Assembly: GCA_003290165.1 (NCBI GenBank)
Contig: QNQO01006252.1
Coordinates: 22,704-86,703 of the forward strand
From: Berberis thunbergii
Taxonomy: Eukaryota > Streptophyta > Magnoliopsida > Ranunculales > Berberidaceae
DNA length: 64,000 bases
Direction: 5' to 3'
Positions 12,050 to 24,153 of this stretch are shown here, piece after piece (within the stretch, counting starts at the first letter, position 1; each line of letters opens with the position of its first letter). Position numbers and translations under genes: made by a program. A model generated the notes under the pieces. It ran no database searches. It saw nothing but the letters and a program-made list of their open reading frames with translations, and had not been told where the DNA came from.

Positions 12050-12672
12050 TTCAGCACCGGGTAATTGATTTTGCCATAGTGTATTGACCAGAACCCTATT
12101 AATTTTGGAAGTAACTCTATTGGCCCCCACTTGATTATTGCACCATGTAAAGTAATTACCCTTGTAACGACAATCATATAAGCTAGCTTGAGTGACACAG
12201 TTCAGGAAGTCTAGTGCACCACCCTGTCGAGTTTCAACTCATCCCAAGCATTCCATTTTGTGCAATATTGCATTAAAATTGCCTAATAGCAGCCAAGGAG
12301 TAGCTATTGTATTTGCATGATGTTGTAGCTCTTGCCACAATTGTTGTCTAACAATATAATCATTACAACCATAAATGAAGCTAAGGTCGCAAGTAATACC
12401 ATTAGTCCAATGTGCAGTGATAGTTATTGCCTGACTAATAACTGAGAGGACTTGAATTGTTACTTGATTAGGGTCCCATCCTACCCATACTCGGCCATTG
12501 TTGACTGCGTCTCCATTATCAATCCACTTCCATTCACGCATGAGTGTCCTTTGAATCGAGCTCTTTTTGGATTCCTTAACTTTAGTCTCAACAATGTCTA
12601 CTACTTGTAACTTTTGTTTCTTAATAAACTCTCTAACACTCATTCTCAAACACTCAAGTAGATTGTTATTGC
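12050..12672 (-). pseudogene. LINE endonuclease (EEP, APE-like), 5'-truncated
   Basis: The minus-strand frame starts within the domain at 'NNNLLECLRMSVREFIKKQK' and carries 'VVDIVETKVKESK' (catalytic E) and 'WLLLGNFNAIL' (where G-D-F-N is usual, so D is read as N). It continues after a stop with 'GNYFTWCNNQVGANRINRVL'. The usual first residues (S-W-N) are absent because the 5' end is lost; the first 20 residues of the open frame come from the neighbouring MITE arm. Confidence 0.75.
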
Positions 12673-13450
12673 GAAACCCCAATTTTGACCTTCTCAACTT
12701 GCATACCTCAAAATTGGGGCCTTGCAATAAATCAAATATGTCATGACAATATCGAAGTTATAGGAATTAAAAAAAAACCAAAATTAAATTCAAATACAAA
12801 AAAACACATTTTTGGACAGAGTGTGAAATGTGCCCCATATGTGACAATCATACTCATAACATTCGTGCGATAGGACATATGTCATATCTGTCCTTTTTTT
12901 TTTTTTTTTTGTATTTGATTCCTTTTTTTTTTTCAATTCCTATTTCTTAAATACACTATTGGTATATTTGATTTGTTGTAAAACTCCAATGTTGACCTTC
13001 TTAACTTGCATACCTCAAAATTGAGGCTTTGCAATAAATCAAATATGCCATGACAATATCTAAGCTACATGCATCGAAAAAAACCAAAACAAATTCAAAT
13101 AAAAAAAAATCAAATTTTTAGACAAAGTGTGAAATGCGTCCCATCACAGTGGATGCTATGAATGTGACAATAGGAAAAATTTCACACTTTGTCCAATTTT
13201 TTGTATTTGAATTTTTTTTCCAACTCCTATGGCTTAGATAAACTATTGACATATTTGATTTATTGCAAAACCTCAATTTTGACCTTCTCAACTTGCAAAC
13301 CAAAAATTGGGACTTTGCAATAAAAGAAATATGCCAATACTTTATCTAAGCCATTGAAATTCAAAATAAAATAAAGTAGAATCAAATACAAAATATCCGA
13401 AATTTGGATAGAGTCTGAATATGTCACATCGCAACGGTTTCTGCGAATTA
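12655..13450. repeat. Array of palindromic MITE-like units (period about 300 bp)
   Basis: A short hairpin (arms around CCCCAATTTTGA and TCAAAATTGGGG, 19-base spacer) occurs near 12666, 12964 and 13246. Between these are longer palindromes with arms that start AAATCAAATATG and meet at 'GTGTGAAAT...ATTTCACACTxTG'. The last unit runs into the MULE fragment at 13450. A further unit is at 15345-15570. No transposase is encoded in the units. Confidence 0.7.
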
Positions 13451-13817
13451 GATAACCATAATCTCATGAGCTGCTACGTTTATAAAATTTTTACTCGCAG
13501 TGTCCCTTGCGTTTAGGTTTCAGTTCTCTAATGCAAATGTTATTGCATTTGTGATACTCTCATTTGCAGCGGTTCATGTGGTTGTTTGTGTTGCATTCGC
13601 AACGGCTCGTGCGTTTGCAGTCAGAAATTTTTGTTTTGACAGATATGTGACTCTGTGTCCAATTTTTCAAGTTAATTGATAAAAAAATTTACTTTTACTT
13701 GGATTATAGTTAACTTTGTAACCATTACAGTGATATACATAAATACTGATGAAAATCATAATTCATTTCACAAACGTATAATCATTACATTTTCATTAAC
13801 TACAAAGATTACAACAA
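13451..13817. other. MULE-terminal non-coding region
   Basis: This stretch aligns by eye with 15571-15870: both hold 'GAAATTTTTG', then 'CAATTTTxCA(A/G)GTT(A/G)ATT', then 'AACTTT(G/T)TA(A/G)CCATTAC' and 'TGATATA'. It is therefore taken as the 3' non-coding part of an older relative of the MULE at 15345-19130. No gene is seen. Confidence 0.5.
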
Positions 13818-14150
13818 TCAAAACTGTATACATAAAGTCTTTTTAATATTTTTTTCGAGGATCAGTTGGAGTGGTATTCTTCTCATGCCTCTTCTTCGTT
13901 CTGCTCTCACTTCCTTTACCAATGAGGACTTCTTCAGTGTCACCGGCACCTCCACCACCCATTCCCCTACCTCTACCATCAGGACCACCACCACCACCAC
14001 CACCACCACCACCATCACATCTTCCTATACACCACCACCACCATTACCTTTCCCTCTACCGCCAGGAGCACCAACAACACCACCACCAACACCCCTTCTT
14101 CTACCACCAGGAGCACCAACACCACCAATGCCATCACCCTTCCCCTACCA
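13818..14150 (-). pseudogene. Glycine-rich C-terminus of a MULE-like protein
   Basis: Read on the minus strand, this encodes a glycine-rich stretch ('GAPGGRRRGVGGG', 'GGRGKGNGGGG', with a frame change) followed by a basic tail ('LIGKGSESRTKKRHEKN') and a stop. The second MULE at 16080 ends in a similar basic tail ('KYNTSKTKKKSKEVV'). The coding part is cut at 14151 by an inserted LTR-like sequence. The GGT/CCA runs also make proline- or histidine-rich frames on the plus strand, which I treat as shadows. Confidence 0.45.
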
Positions 14151-15344
14151 TGTAACACCCCTAAATTTCATAAAACTAAATTATTTTAATTTGAATTAAA
14201 TAAAATAGAGTTACATTTAATTGAATTTAAATTTCAAAATTTAGGATTTTATTTAGTGTGTTTAGAGGGTGGGTGCCTTTGGAATTTCAGTGGGGGCGGA
14301 TAACCACCCACCTTATAAACAGAAAAACCTCATTTTCTTCCTCTTCATTTTTCCCTTCTATGCGTTTTTTTTCTTCTGTTCATTGGCAGCGAGCATGCTC
14401 TTTGATTGAGCTTCGCAGCCGATCCCACCGCCCCAACTGCTTATTTTCTCCTTCTTCTCTCGTCCTTCTCCTTCCCGTTTAATTTTAACACCCAAAAATC
14501 AGGTTTGCAAGAATAAAATGAGGTCGATTCCAACTTGGCCAGTTGTGCGAGTAGATCAGCTCTGATCTCTTCCTTCGGTGTTGTTGTTTGTTGTTTGTTG
14601 CTATATGTTGGTGAGGGTTGGCTTGAGATCGATAGAGGAGTAAGATAGGGTTTGTTTTCTGGAACACGAGTTGAGTTGCGGGTTTGTGTGGGGTGCAAAT
14701 CAAATCGGTTAGTAAATCAAACCTTGTTTTACTTCTAATTGATCATCATCTTGGTCTATGTGCACAATGAATGTGTTTGATCTATTGGTTTGTGGTTTTG
14801 TGCCTTTAGTTTTTCTTGGATTTTACTGATTCTACTGCTGTGAAGATTTAGGTGAGTTATTGTTATTACCCATATTGGGTTTTGTTTTTTGTTTTTTGGT
14901 GAAGGGTTTGTTGAGAAAAAAAAAAACGGTGTTTTTGATTATTATGTTTGATTCTCTATCTCTAAGGACCCTTCTAATTGATGATTGTATGAAAGAGAGT
15001 TCAACTTGCACAAAGGGTTTGTTTATGTGTGCTTGTGATGTGTTTTTGTCATCATGGTGTCTTTGATTTATAGGTCTAGTCTTGCTTGTTAGGTCAAGTC
15101 CCAAGGTTGCCCATTGTTGCAGAAGTTGCTGAGAGGTAAGTTCCACAAACTCCTCTTTATTGGATTTCTCTTCAAACACACCTTTTGGTTTAGTACGTAT
15201 AAAGTTGTTTTTTTAGAATTGTAGCAAGTTGTCAATTTGAGAAAGAATTGTAGAAACCGTGTGTTGTAGTGGGTTTATTGGAGATTTATGGAAATGTGTT
15301 TCTCCTCATTGGTTGCAAAAATACTTGAGTGTTTGAGAATGAGT
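14151..15344 (+). mobile_element. LTR-like insertion (possible solo LTR), right limit uncertain
   Basis: The glycine-rich frame is interrupted by TGTAACACCCCTAAATTT, a common opening of plant gypsy LTRs. A TATA-like TTATAAA lies at about 14312. The rest is T-rich, untranslated-leader-like DNA without TE domains. I could not place a CA end or a target duplication. A solo LTR is the simplest reading. Confidence 0.4.
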
Positions 15345-15870
15345 AAATCAAATATGCCAAGACTGTATCTATGCCAAAGGAATTGAAAAAAATTAAAATA
15401 AATTCAAATAAAAAATCACAAAATTGACAGAGTGTGAAATGTGTCTCATCGCAGCAGATTCTACAAGTGGAACAATCCTATTCGCAACATCCGCTGGGAT
15501 TGGACATATTTCACACTCTGACCATTTTTGGATTTTTTTTTAATTTTTTTCAATTCTATTCGTAGAACCCGCAGCGACTGAAAAAATTGTTTGTACTCTC
15601 TGCTGTGTTTGGTTTTCAGGTATCATACACAGATTATTGTGCAATTGGTATTATTGTTTTTGCAATGGTTCCTCCGAGTCTATGTATAACACTCGCATCG
15701 AATTGTGCGTTTGCTTGTCTGAAATTTTTGCTGTCAAAATTTTTTGAAGTCGCGTGTTCAATTTTCCAGGTTGATTAATCAAAATTATCATGTTTAATTA
15801 ATTATCAGTTAACTTTTTAGCCATTACCATGATATAAATCATCCATACAAACTAGTCATCCATAAAATGC
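15345..15870. repeat. MITE unit and 3' terminal region of the second MULE
   Basis: The segment 15345-15570 repeats the palindromic unit of 12655-13450 (AAATCAAATATGCC..., 'AGAGTGTGAAAT', 'ATTTCACACTCTG'). The DNA to 15870 matches 13451-13760. The pairing of the same two blocks at both sites suggests that the palindrome is, or derives from, the MULE terminal inverted repeat. Confidence 0.5.
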
Positions 15871-16283
15871 AAACCCAATAAAAATCTTCATGAAATGTAA
15901 AATAGATTTTTTTTGACATTTAATGATTTAAAAAAAGTACAAGTCATCGCAGAGTAAAAACCGTTGACTTTTATTACAATTAGATCATAGTATGCATACA
16001 TGTCATTTACAAAATGTGCAAAAAGTTACAAAATATGGTTCAATCATCAATGCGAACGACCTCTTTCGACTTCTTCTTTGTTTTGGATGTATTGTACTTC
16101 TTAACCATCACACCACCTATCTGCAGTTGGCCATCGAACAAAGTCTTCCATCATACTGCTTCTAGAAACATGCAAGTAGGCCAAGTTGGTATTCTCTGAG
16201 GCAATGGTGGTCTTGGTGTCATATGAAACAAAACGAAGTGGGAATTCTAGGCAAGGTGTGTCATGAAACATATATGTACGTCG

Positions 16284-16661
16284 TTAAAGTTTGATGAAGG
16301 CAAAACATATAGTGTTTTGTTTCCCATAACGCATAAGCACACAACCATAACTATTCGCCACCAGCTCTAACATATTTGGTTGAATCAACCAGTTCCGCCT
16401 TGCAATGCATGCATCTTTTTCGAGAATTGTCAGAACATCTTTCACAACGTTCACCCCTCCCTCATTCCACATTGGAACCCACAAGTCATGGTTACCTTCC
16501 AGTTCCATTAGTAGTTCATGTCTCACTTGCCTCCAACCACTATTCTCGTCGTAACCTAAGAAGTTGTCTATGCATCTGAATCCACAATGGCCATCGGCGA
16601 GTACATTCTGAATGACTGCAACATAATCCCGATTCCACAAAGGAATTTGCTTTGTAAACAT
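16284..16661 (-). pseudogene. OTU-like cysteine protease domain of the MULE
   Basis: The 125-residue frame carries 'LADGHCGFRCIDNFLGYDEN', which has the D-G-x-C-x-F/L-R motif with the catalytic Asp and Cys of OTU proteases. It continues with the helix 'WRQVRHELLMELEGNHDLWV' typical of the plant TE-borne OTU family. A late His near 'CFAFIKL' is not evident, so a complete catalytic triad is not shown. The function in TEs is unknown; deubiquitinating or SUMO-related roles are only inferred from the family. Confidence 0.65.
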
Positions 16662-16764
16662 AGTTTTTCATTTCGGCGCCTTCTTTTTTTGGCTTAGATT
16701 CACTTTCTTGACTTTTAAGCTCTTCTTGGTGTCTTTGCGTACTCATGACCAAAGGGGTCCCTTT

Positions 16765-17200
16765 TCATGGACTTCTCATGCTTAGACAATTTTTTTTATG
16801 TCTCCCCTCGCTCTTTACAAGTTTAGTTTGTTCAATCATGATACTTGAATCAGGGCAACTCAAATTTAACAGTTTCCTATTCAACACCAACTGTTTATTA
16901 GGAGTGGATTCAAAAAACTTTTGTTTAACAACATCTACCACTGGATCTATAATCACATCCACAGTTGCACGAAGAGGTGTTTTCCAAGTTGCACTAATGC
17001 TTGTGATAGACAATGGAAGTTGTCCCGTAGGAGTGAAATGCTTTGTCATTTCATGAGAACAAGGCAACCCATGATTGGTTCTCATCACACATCAATACTT
17101 GACTAGGTCGGTGCCCACAAATTCAGTTTCAGACTTATTAATTTTAGATAACATCAAGTCAAGAGCCTTATGCGACACAGACCCATGAAGTTTTCCAAAT
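16765..17200 (-). pseudogene. MULE SWIM zinc finger region
   Basis: On the minus strand, 'GSVSHKALDLMLSKI' is followed, after a stop, by 'TNHGLPCSHEM', the C-x-C...C-x-H end of the SWIM finger that follows MULE transposase domains. The sequence then runs into the linker before the OTU-like domain. Confidence 0.65.
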
Positions 17201-17418
17201 AAGGGAAGAATAAAATCTTTGTTTACCTTCGTCAGACTTTTTTCTAAAGGATGCTTCAATCTCTACAAGTTGGACTTGGATCATGTCATGTAATTTTGTT
17301 CATACATTGTAAAATGTGCCTTGAAAATTCTCCAACATTTTCTTTAACCAAGAGTGTGCGCATTCAACATAACCAATTATCCATTGGCCAAAATGTATGA
17401 AAGTGTCGGTTCATGCAT

Positions 17419-18355
17419 TCACAAAGAACTCCTTATGTGGATACCAAACAGTTCACAGATAGTCCAAACACTTGGGATGTGATGCTCATTTTCTCTTGAA
17501 CTCAACAATGCTCTTGTTCCATTCTTACTCTGTAGTTGATATATACAAATCTGAGAAAGATTCAATAAACTCGTTCCATCTCTCATTATCCTCAAAGTCT
17601 TTTTTTGCAATTCTTTTCCACATTTGTATATAAATGCCACCTGCACAACAACGTCATTATTTCTAGAAAGACACGCTCAATGACTTTGATCAACCTAAGC
17701 TCTCTGTCAATCACAAACACCTTTGGCAAGTTTTCTGGCTCAAACACTCCCAATAAGTTTTCCAATGCCCAAGTGTATGACTGTTCATTTTCGGATGACA
17801 TAAAAAAAACAACCAACACTGAAAGTCTTGTCGGTCGACATGAGCATCGACCATTAGGAAACACTTTGCTACTAGAATTGGCTCGGGAAGCGACAAGAAA
17901 ATATTGGTGACTCTATTATGATCATCGACTATATGCCACTCAATATATCCATTATTGCTCAACAAAAGCATTGTGGCTTGCAAAGTTGTCTTGCCTTTCA
18001 GTTGGAGTGTCTTTAGTTGGTGAATGACATTGTAAATAGTCTTCAAATATGACACATTGTTGAGAAACATCTCTTTCAAACTGGATAATATGTAACAAGG
18101 GGCTACACTAGATGTTGACATGTTATGTAAATATGCAATATCTGCTTCATTGAGTCCGCCATCAAAGAAATGGCCAATAAGATATTTTGATCGTGAATGA
18201 TTGTGGGTTCCACAGGTCACTTGCAACTTCCAACGATTGTTACCTTGTGGGACCCTTTTCAATTGAAATGGGTTCCCACACTTCTTTGTACTAGTTGATC
18301 GATCAACCTCCAAATTTTTGCCTTCGATTTTTCTTGAGCTTCCCTCCCCTCTCAC
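17419..18355 (-). pseudogene. MULE transposase (MuDR/FAR1-like)
   Basis: The first piece (18355-17711) has the FLYWCH/FAR1-like start with 'CGNPFQLKRV' and 'VTCGTHNHSRSKYL', then 'SLKEMFLNNVSYLKTIYN' and 'FLMVDAHVDRQ' (the usual first catalytic D region, D-x-T-Y-K, is altered). The second frame (17864-17592) gives 'PKVFVIDRELRLIKVIERVF' (second catalytic D) and 'CRWHLYTNVEKNCKK' (the C-x-x-H motif). A third frame continues to 17419. At least two frameshifts are present. Nuclear DNA-binding transposase in origin, now inactive. Confidence 0.75.
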
Positions 18356-18359
18356 ATCC

Positions 18360-20042
18360 CAAGTGGATCATTCCTTTACATCTGCTATAAGTGGGTTCCA
18401 ACTTTGTGATAATTAGAACTATGTTATTATCCCTACCAACATCTTGACACCAAGCTATCAAGGATGACTTAGACTGGAATACCTACAAAAAAATAATGCA
18501 CACTGTTAAGAACATTAAACTTGTGAAATGGGACTAGACAATAGTGTCATGCATACAAGAATTAACCTTACCTCTTCCGTAATAAATATGTCGCCATCAT
18601 CGACTACCTCTTTCAGTGGCCGTTCATCATTCGTGTCAACATCATCATCATCCTTCTCCATTAAGTAAAAAACAAATTGCTATTCTAATCATATATTAAG
18701 AAAGGTAATGAATAAAATCATTAAGGTAAAGGTTACCTCTAGAAGGTTGGTATCTTCTAAATATGCTTTAAGTGTATCCGGATCATTAAGATTATTTGAA
18801 GGTGTCTCAAAATCTATTAGATCGACGATGGCATCCTATGCACAAAACAACAATGATCAAACTAACCTTAAAAATATAAATAAACATAAGGTTCAAATAT
18901 TAATAACTAACCCTAAAAATAACAATGTTGCCTCAAATATAAACAATAAAGGAAATTAAACATGATATTACGATAATCATTACAACAAAAAACACCCATG
19001 CGTGTTCATTTCAAGTTGAGAGTGTACCTCAAGTGGAATGGGTTGTTCTTCATCTTGAAAATGTTCATCTTCTTCGTTCACTCCTATAAATGGAGCACAA
19101 TGTTGAAAGCTTACCAACATCATTTTCACTAAACTCATCCCTTTCTAGATACAAACTTCACCAAAATCGTAACAAACAAATATGAAGAAATAGAAGTGAG
19201 GAAGACGATGGCGAAGACAAAGAAGAAAGGGAGAGACGCTGGTGTTGGGGTCGTCCGACGAGCTTGGGATGGAAGACAAGAAATATAAAATGAAGTAGGG
19301 GGATGAAGACAATTCCTTCCGCAAGAGAGGAAATGAAGTAGTAGAAGATAGGCAGGGAGGATGAAGACGTGTAAGAAAGGAGAGAGAATATGAAGATGGT
19401 GGCAGGGAATTTGTTTTTTGGCTAGATTGGGATAAGAAGGGCGGGGAGAGGAGGATTCATTCGTGTGAGTCGAAGGGCATTGGTCGCTGGATTTTGGATA
19501 AAAGAAAAAAAAACTAAAAAAATTGTACATAGCGATAGTGTCCTTCAATAGATTAAAAAAAGGGGTTGGTGGTGTCTTTCAGCTGAAATGGTGGTGTTAT
19601 TTAGCAAATTCCTAAATGGAATCTAGCCCCACTTCATTAGCCAATTTTGGCTAGTCTTCTTTTAACACCTTTAAGGTCCACCTTCTTGGACTTCTTCAAC
19701 ATTCTTGGACTTTCATATTCTAGGATACTTTGACTAGTGTTTTTATTTGTTTTTTAAGACGACACATTCAGTTGAGTCTTCTTGGTCACACTTGAATGTC
19801 ACTCCCTAACACAATATATATGACTTTAATAGTTTATAATACATTTACATATTTTTTACTCAATCTATATTGATTTTATAAATTCAAAATTTTTTTTTAA
19901 TCTAATTCACAAAGTACATTACCATATTCATTTTGCAATTGGAGACGACAAACATGCATGAGAAATTTGAATTCAAAGGATTAAAATAACATGTCAGTCA
20001 TTCTAAGGTAGTGGAACCTATTCGAACCCTCTTATAATTTTG
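18360..20042. other. MULE 5' region and unassigned DNA
   Basis: 18580-18680 can be read on the minus strand as an acidic Asp/Glu-rich N-terminal part with intron-like breaks. The 19135-19548 frame (minus) is Ser/Pro/Phe-rich and matches nothing I know. From 19560 to 20042 the DNA is AT-rich and holds no gene that I can support. Confidence 0.3.
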
Positions 20043-20637
20043 TGACATTGCCCTTACAACGCCCTTTTATTTCTAGGATAGTTTGGATTTACATGACACA
20101 ACGCATTTTAAAATCGTGCGGGTAGTTAGGTTGGGCCCAGAGCGGACAATATTGTTTCATGTGGATCCAAACTCGTACATATATAACACATCCCCATCCC
20201 TCACCCAGGCGATGTGGGACTATAACACCGAGGTAGCCTGCCAGTCTCTAAGCCCGCCCGCACTTAGTAGTTTGCTAGCCTCCTAAGCCAGTCCACACAT
20301 GAAGCTGCCAGCCTCAGAGCCCGCCCACTCAGGGTATTACAACTACGAAGATAAAATGAAGTGGATACATGACAAAATAATCATGAGAAACGAGTTCCAT
20401 CTTGGTCAAAAAGTCCTATTTTACAACTCTCGTCTTCACATCTTTCCATGTAAGTTAAGAACTCGTTGGTTTGGTCCATTCATTGTTCGTGATGTTAAAT
20501 ACTATGGTGCCATCACCGTAGAAAACCCTACAAATGGTAGTCTCTTTCAAGTAAATGGACAACGACTAAAGCCATACCATGAACTTCCCACAAGGTCAGT
20601 GGAAACCATTCAGTTGATTCCTAACTATGAGGATTAG
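20043..20637 (+). pseudogene. Gypsy integrase C-terminal fragment
   Basis: The frame at 20299-20637 encodes the integrase C-terminal region of a plant gypsy polyprotein: 'KWIHDKIIMRNEFHLGQKVL', 'FYNSRLHIFPCKLRTRWFGP' and 'NGQRLKPYHE' (all characteristic of the Athila/Tat-type end). The upstream part (20043-20298) is unrelated in frame and may be another inserted scrap. No RT or integrase core precedes it, so the element is 5'-truncated. Confidence 0.8.
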
Positions 20638-22546
20638 TCATACTCACAAATTCCTACTGCACTAAGCATGTTTGGGGGTGGTATCCACCACCCCCATTAC
20701 GTCTGACCAATGACATAAAACTTAGCGCTACTGGGAGGCAGCCTAGTTCGTTTATGCATTCATTCATTCATAAAAAATAAAAATAAAAAAATAAAAAATA
20801 AAAAATTAATACTACCGCCAATGCATGTTTGGGGGTGATGTATTTTTAACACACATCACCCCCGCCAACTCACCCTTTTTCATTGCAATGATGATACAGA
20901 TGTTCAACAAATCATCTAAGGTAATAAGTTCTAATTTTTATTTCTCACTTTTTATTTCATTTATTTAACATTGAGGACAATGTTCTATTTGTTAAGGAGT
21001 GGGGTGATTTATCAAAATTCATACCTTTTTTGAAGATCTTTTTTAAAAACAAATAAATAAATAAAAATAAAAAATAGATGTTGGGAGTTTATTACTAAAG
21101 TAAACATTGTATTTGAGTATTCAGGAACAAATAAATTTTTTCACAATGACCACATATGTAGTTTGGAATACAAAAGTAAGTAATTAACTTCCTGAGAATC
21201 TAGAGGAATAATAGTCGAGACTTTAACCTTGTGAGCTATCAGACATTTCATTTTATTCAGAGTTTTTACACAACTCTGAGTCATATGATGATTTAAAATT
21301 TTATTGGACATTAACTTGTTGTGAAGTCTCATTATTCTTCTTTTTGGTTGATCACTGAGGATGACATCTTTTTCCAGTTAAGAAAAACATAGGTTTTGTA
21401 GTCTATTTGAGACTTATAACCATTACCAAACCTTATAAGATAAATTAGGCATCTGGTCCATCTGAATCTTCTCAAAATCACCTTGCTAAACATTCTATCT
21501 AGTACCAATGTGAGCATTTGTTTTTGGTTATTAGATATAAAATAAAATAAAACCCATTTTCCCATTTGTGTTTCTGAAAAATGTTAAGAAGTTTTATGAA
21601 GAAAAATGAGAGTGCAAAGTGAAAATTCAAAGTCCAAGGTATTCCAGAGAAAAAAAAAAGAGGTTTTGAAGAAGGAAAAAAAAATAAAAAAAAGGGTCAT
21701 GAAGAAAGGAAAATAAAAAGGAAATGATTGATGAGTTCCCTATTAAGCTATTTGAAGACCCTACCTTTTTCAGAATTATCTCTTTACTTACCATCTACTC
21801 CACTCTTCCACATAAGAAAAAAATTTAAGCCAAATTCATTTTTATATTAGAGAAGTCCTAATTAACCATATGGTAAGGTATGATAAAAAGTGGAGAGTAA
21901 ATGAGAATGCACTATAGTGGGTAACTTGACATTCTTGCAAGTGATCAACACTAATTCTATGAGACTATTATTCTCTTTCATGTCCGTTTATTCTTATGAG
22001 CATGTGAGAAGTTTGAATTTTCACATTTCCTATTTTCCTCACATGCAAGAGAGATAATATTTTACCCAAATTCAAAATGATCATTTCAGAGAAATTAAAT
22101 AATGAGGTGGATTAGGATGTACGTTACCTTGACACGAAAAGTTGCATTGTTGGTTATTCACACACACACACACACCCTGTTCCAAAGTTGTTTAGTTGTA
22201 ATGTGCATTTTAGTAACTAGTTACATATGTCTCTTGTCTTTAATGTGGTTGAATAACAATGATATTTTTCCAAGAAAAATGGGGCACACATCAATTTTGT
22301 TTCAAATAAAAAAAAAGTTTGTGGGTCATCCTGGATAACACTTATGAGGCTAAAACTCATCCTTTAGTGTCATGCTAGAGGTTCAAGGCATTGTTGTAAA
22401 TTGTAAATGCAGTTGAGTCATACCTGTGAAAGTGACATTGATTTCTTTGAGAAATTTAAGACGAATAAAAATATTTGTTTTGTGTTCTTATCTTTCTTTA
22501 CGTTGTTCTTTGCTAGAAAACTACCAAAAGGTTGTTGGTGGTGGTG
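20638..22546 (+). other. Gypsy 3' non-coding internal region
   Basis: After the integrase stop come two 'TGTTTGGGGGTG' segments and 'ACATTGAGGACAATGT', hallmark sequences between pol and the 3' LTR of Athila/Tat-type gypsy elements. The remainder is AT-rich with A- and G-rich runs at about 21640-21730 and a short CA microsatellite near 22160. No gene is seen. Confidence 0.6.
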
Positions 22547-22556
22547 TGATAAGCAC

Positions 22557-23123
22557 TAGGGGTTGGCAATGTCGGTTCGGTTCGGTTCGGTTCGATTTTG
22601 AGCCCCAAACCGATTTCATTCGGTTTGCCCAAAACCCAAAACCCAAACCGAAACCGAATTTCTTATTTGTAAACCGATGAATTCGGTTGAACCGAATTTC
22701 GGATCGGTTCGGTTCGGTTGGGTCAAAATTTCAAGCTCAAGCATTTGAAAAGACTTTCATTAAAACATGTCCAATTTTTTTACAAATCCAATTTTTTTAT
22801 AGACCCAATTTTTAGCCCAAAATTGAAAACTTTGAGAGAAGGGGGTGATTAAGTGCAACAAGGAGTAATGCAGTGCAGTTTTTGCACGAATCAAGTATTG
22901 ACACCTACTTGTTATTTAGTTATTTATATATATCTAATTAATCGATCGGTTCGGTTATAAATCGGTCAGTTCAAATCGTAAACCGATTTCGAACCATTTA
23001 TAATCTGTTCGGTTCGGTTTAAATTATTTTCTTTCTACTCATATTTCGGTTCGGTTACCGAACCGAATTTAAAAATCGGTTCGGTCGATTAACCGAATTT
23101 AAATCGGTTTTTGCCCACCCCTA
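22557..23123. mobile_element. hAT-type MITE with perfect 8-bp target duplication
   Basis: The element runs from TAGGGGTTGGCAA to TTGCCCACCCCTA, inverted ends of the hAT type. It is flanked on both sides by ATAAGCAC (22549-22556 and 23124-23131). The interior is rich in GGTTCGGTTCGG-type repeats and encodes nothing. Removing it restores an uninterrupted LTR start. Confidence 0.85.
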
Positions 23124-24153
23124 ATAAGCACTCAAAACATCGATTTTTACACATCTAAATATATAGTTGCTAAGTCCAATTATCCAATAAAAATATCTCA
23201 TTACGTGTATTTTGTGCATTTTGTAGGAATTCAAGCAAAAATTTCAAATCATGCAAAAAGTGGCACAATAAATCTAAATTCAACTAGAAGGCCCAATGAG
23301 AGTTCACATGCATTCATAAGGACTACAAAATTTCAATTTCAAGACCCATGAAGTCAAGTCTACAAAACATCAACAACGACGGATCTCGAGAAAATCAACA
23401 TGAAATTTGGACGTCCACATGACTAACTTTATCATAAAATAAAATCTCTACAAGACATGTTTCCTTATCCAACTCCAACACATTTCCTTGTTTCATTCAA
23501 CCATGTTTCCTTGTTTCACTAACCATGTTTTCATGTTTCACTAAACCGTGTTTTCATGTTTCCTTGTGTTTACTCAACCATGTTACCTTGTTTCACTCAA
23601 ACCCTTTTTACCTATAAAAACCCCATACATGGAGTTCACAAGGGATAATTTTTCTTAGAGAGTTTTTTTGGTTGTAGTTCTTAGCTGTAGATTTTTGCTT
23701 AGTAGAGAAGTGTATGTACTACTTTACAACATTTTTATTTTTCCATTGAAAAAATAAGTTCTATTTTTGTTTCTCTTTCTCAATTGTTTCTCATTCTCCT
23801 TTAACTTTTAGTTTATTCTCATTATTCATAGAGAGCTAATCTCCCCTAATCTCCCCTCTTGAGGGAAAGAGATTGAGCTCCATGAAGATGTACTGATGGT
23901 TAGATTGTGTTTCATTTAGGAAGTAAAGTAGAACTGTAAGAACTACTTCGAAAGAAGGCTTCATTTGTTAAATGGTTAATAATTTTATTCGAAAAAATAA
24001 ATTATTTCAATTTCTTTTAGGATTTTTTTCGATGAAAAACATAATCGAAATCCAATGATGTTTTAGAAATAAAACAATGGATTTGGTTAAATTTTTAGTA
24101 AAATGAAAAAACTTTTACTTCGTTAAACCCTCAACTCAAGTCATGTAGATTGA

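Larger units (their letters stand above)
8567..12672 (-). mobile_element. L1-type LINE, 5'-truncated and mutated
   Basis: Minus-strand order is endonuclease (about 12672-12050), reverse transcriptase (about 11770-10560), zf-RVT (9487-9185) and RNase H (9061-8546). This is the layout of plant L1 elements with RNase H. There is no ORF1. The endonuclease begins abruptly inside the domain next to a MITE array, so the 5' end is missing. Stops and frameshifts divide the polyprotein into at least six pieces. A short A run (minus strand) at about 8567-8576 may be the 3' tail. Confidence 0.85.
15871..19130 (-). mobile_element. Mutator-like element (MULE) with OTU-like domain, decayed
   Basis: Minus-strand coding pieces give, in order, an acidic region (about 18660-18590), MULE transposase (18355-17419), a SWIM finger (about 17200-17040) and an OTU-like cysteine protease domain (16661-16284). 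A basic C-terminal tail ends near 16050. Several stops and frameshifts show that the element is inactive. I could not find the matching 5' terminal inverted repeat near 19560. The C-terminal fusion of an OTU-like domain to a MULE transposase is known in plants. Confidence 0.7.

Noticed and set aside
13871..14199. Proline-, histidine- and threonine-rich frames on the plus strand
   Set aside because: They arise from CCA/CAC runs. The minus strand gives the glycine-rich end of a MULE-like protein with a sensible basic tail and stop.
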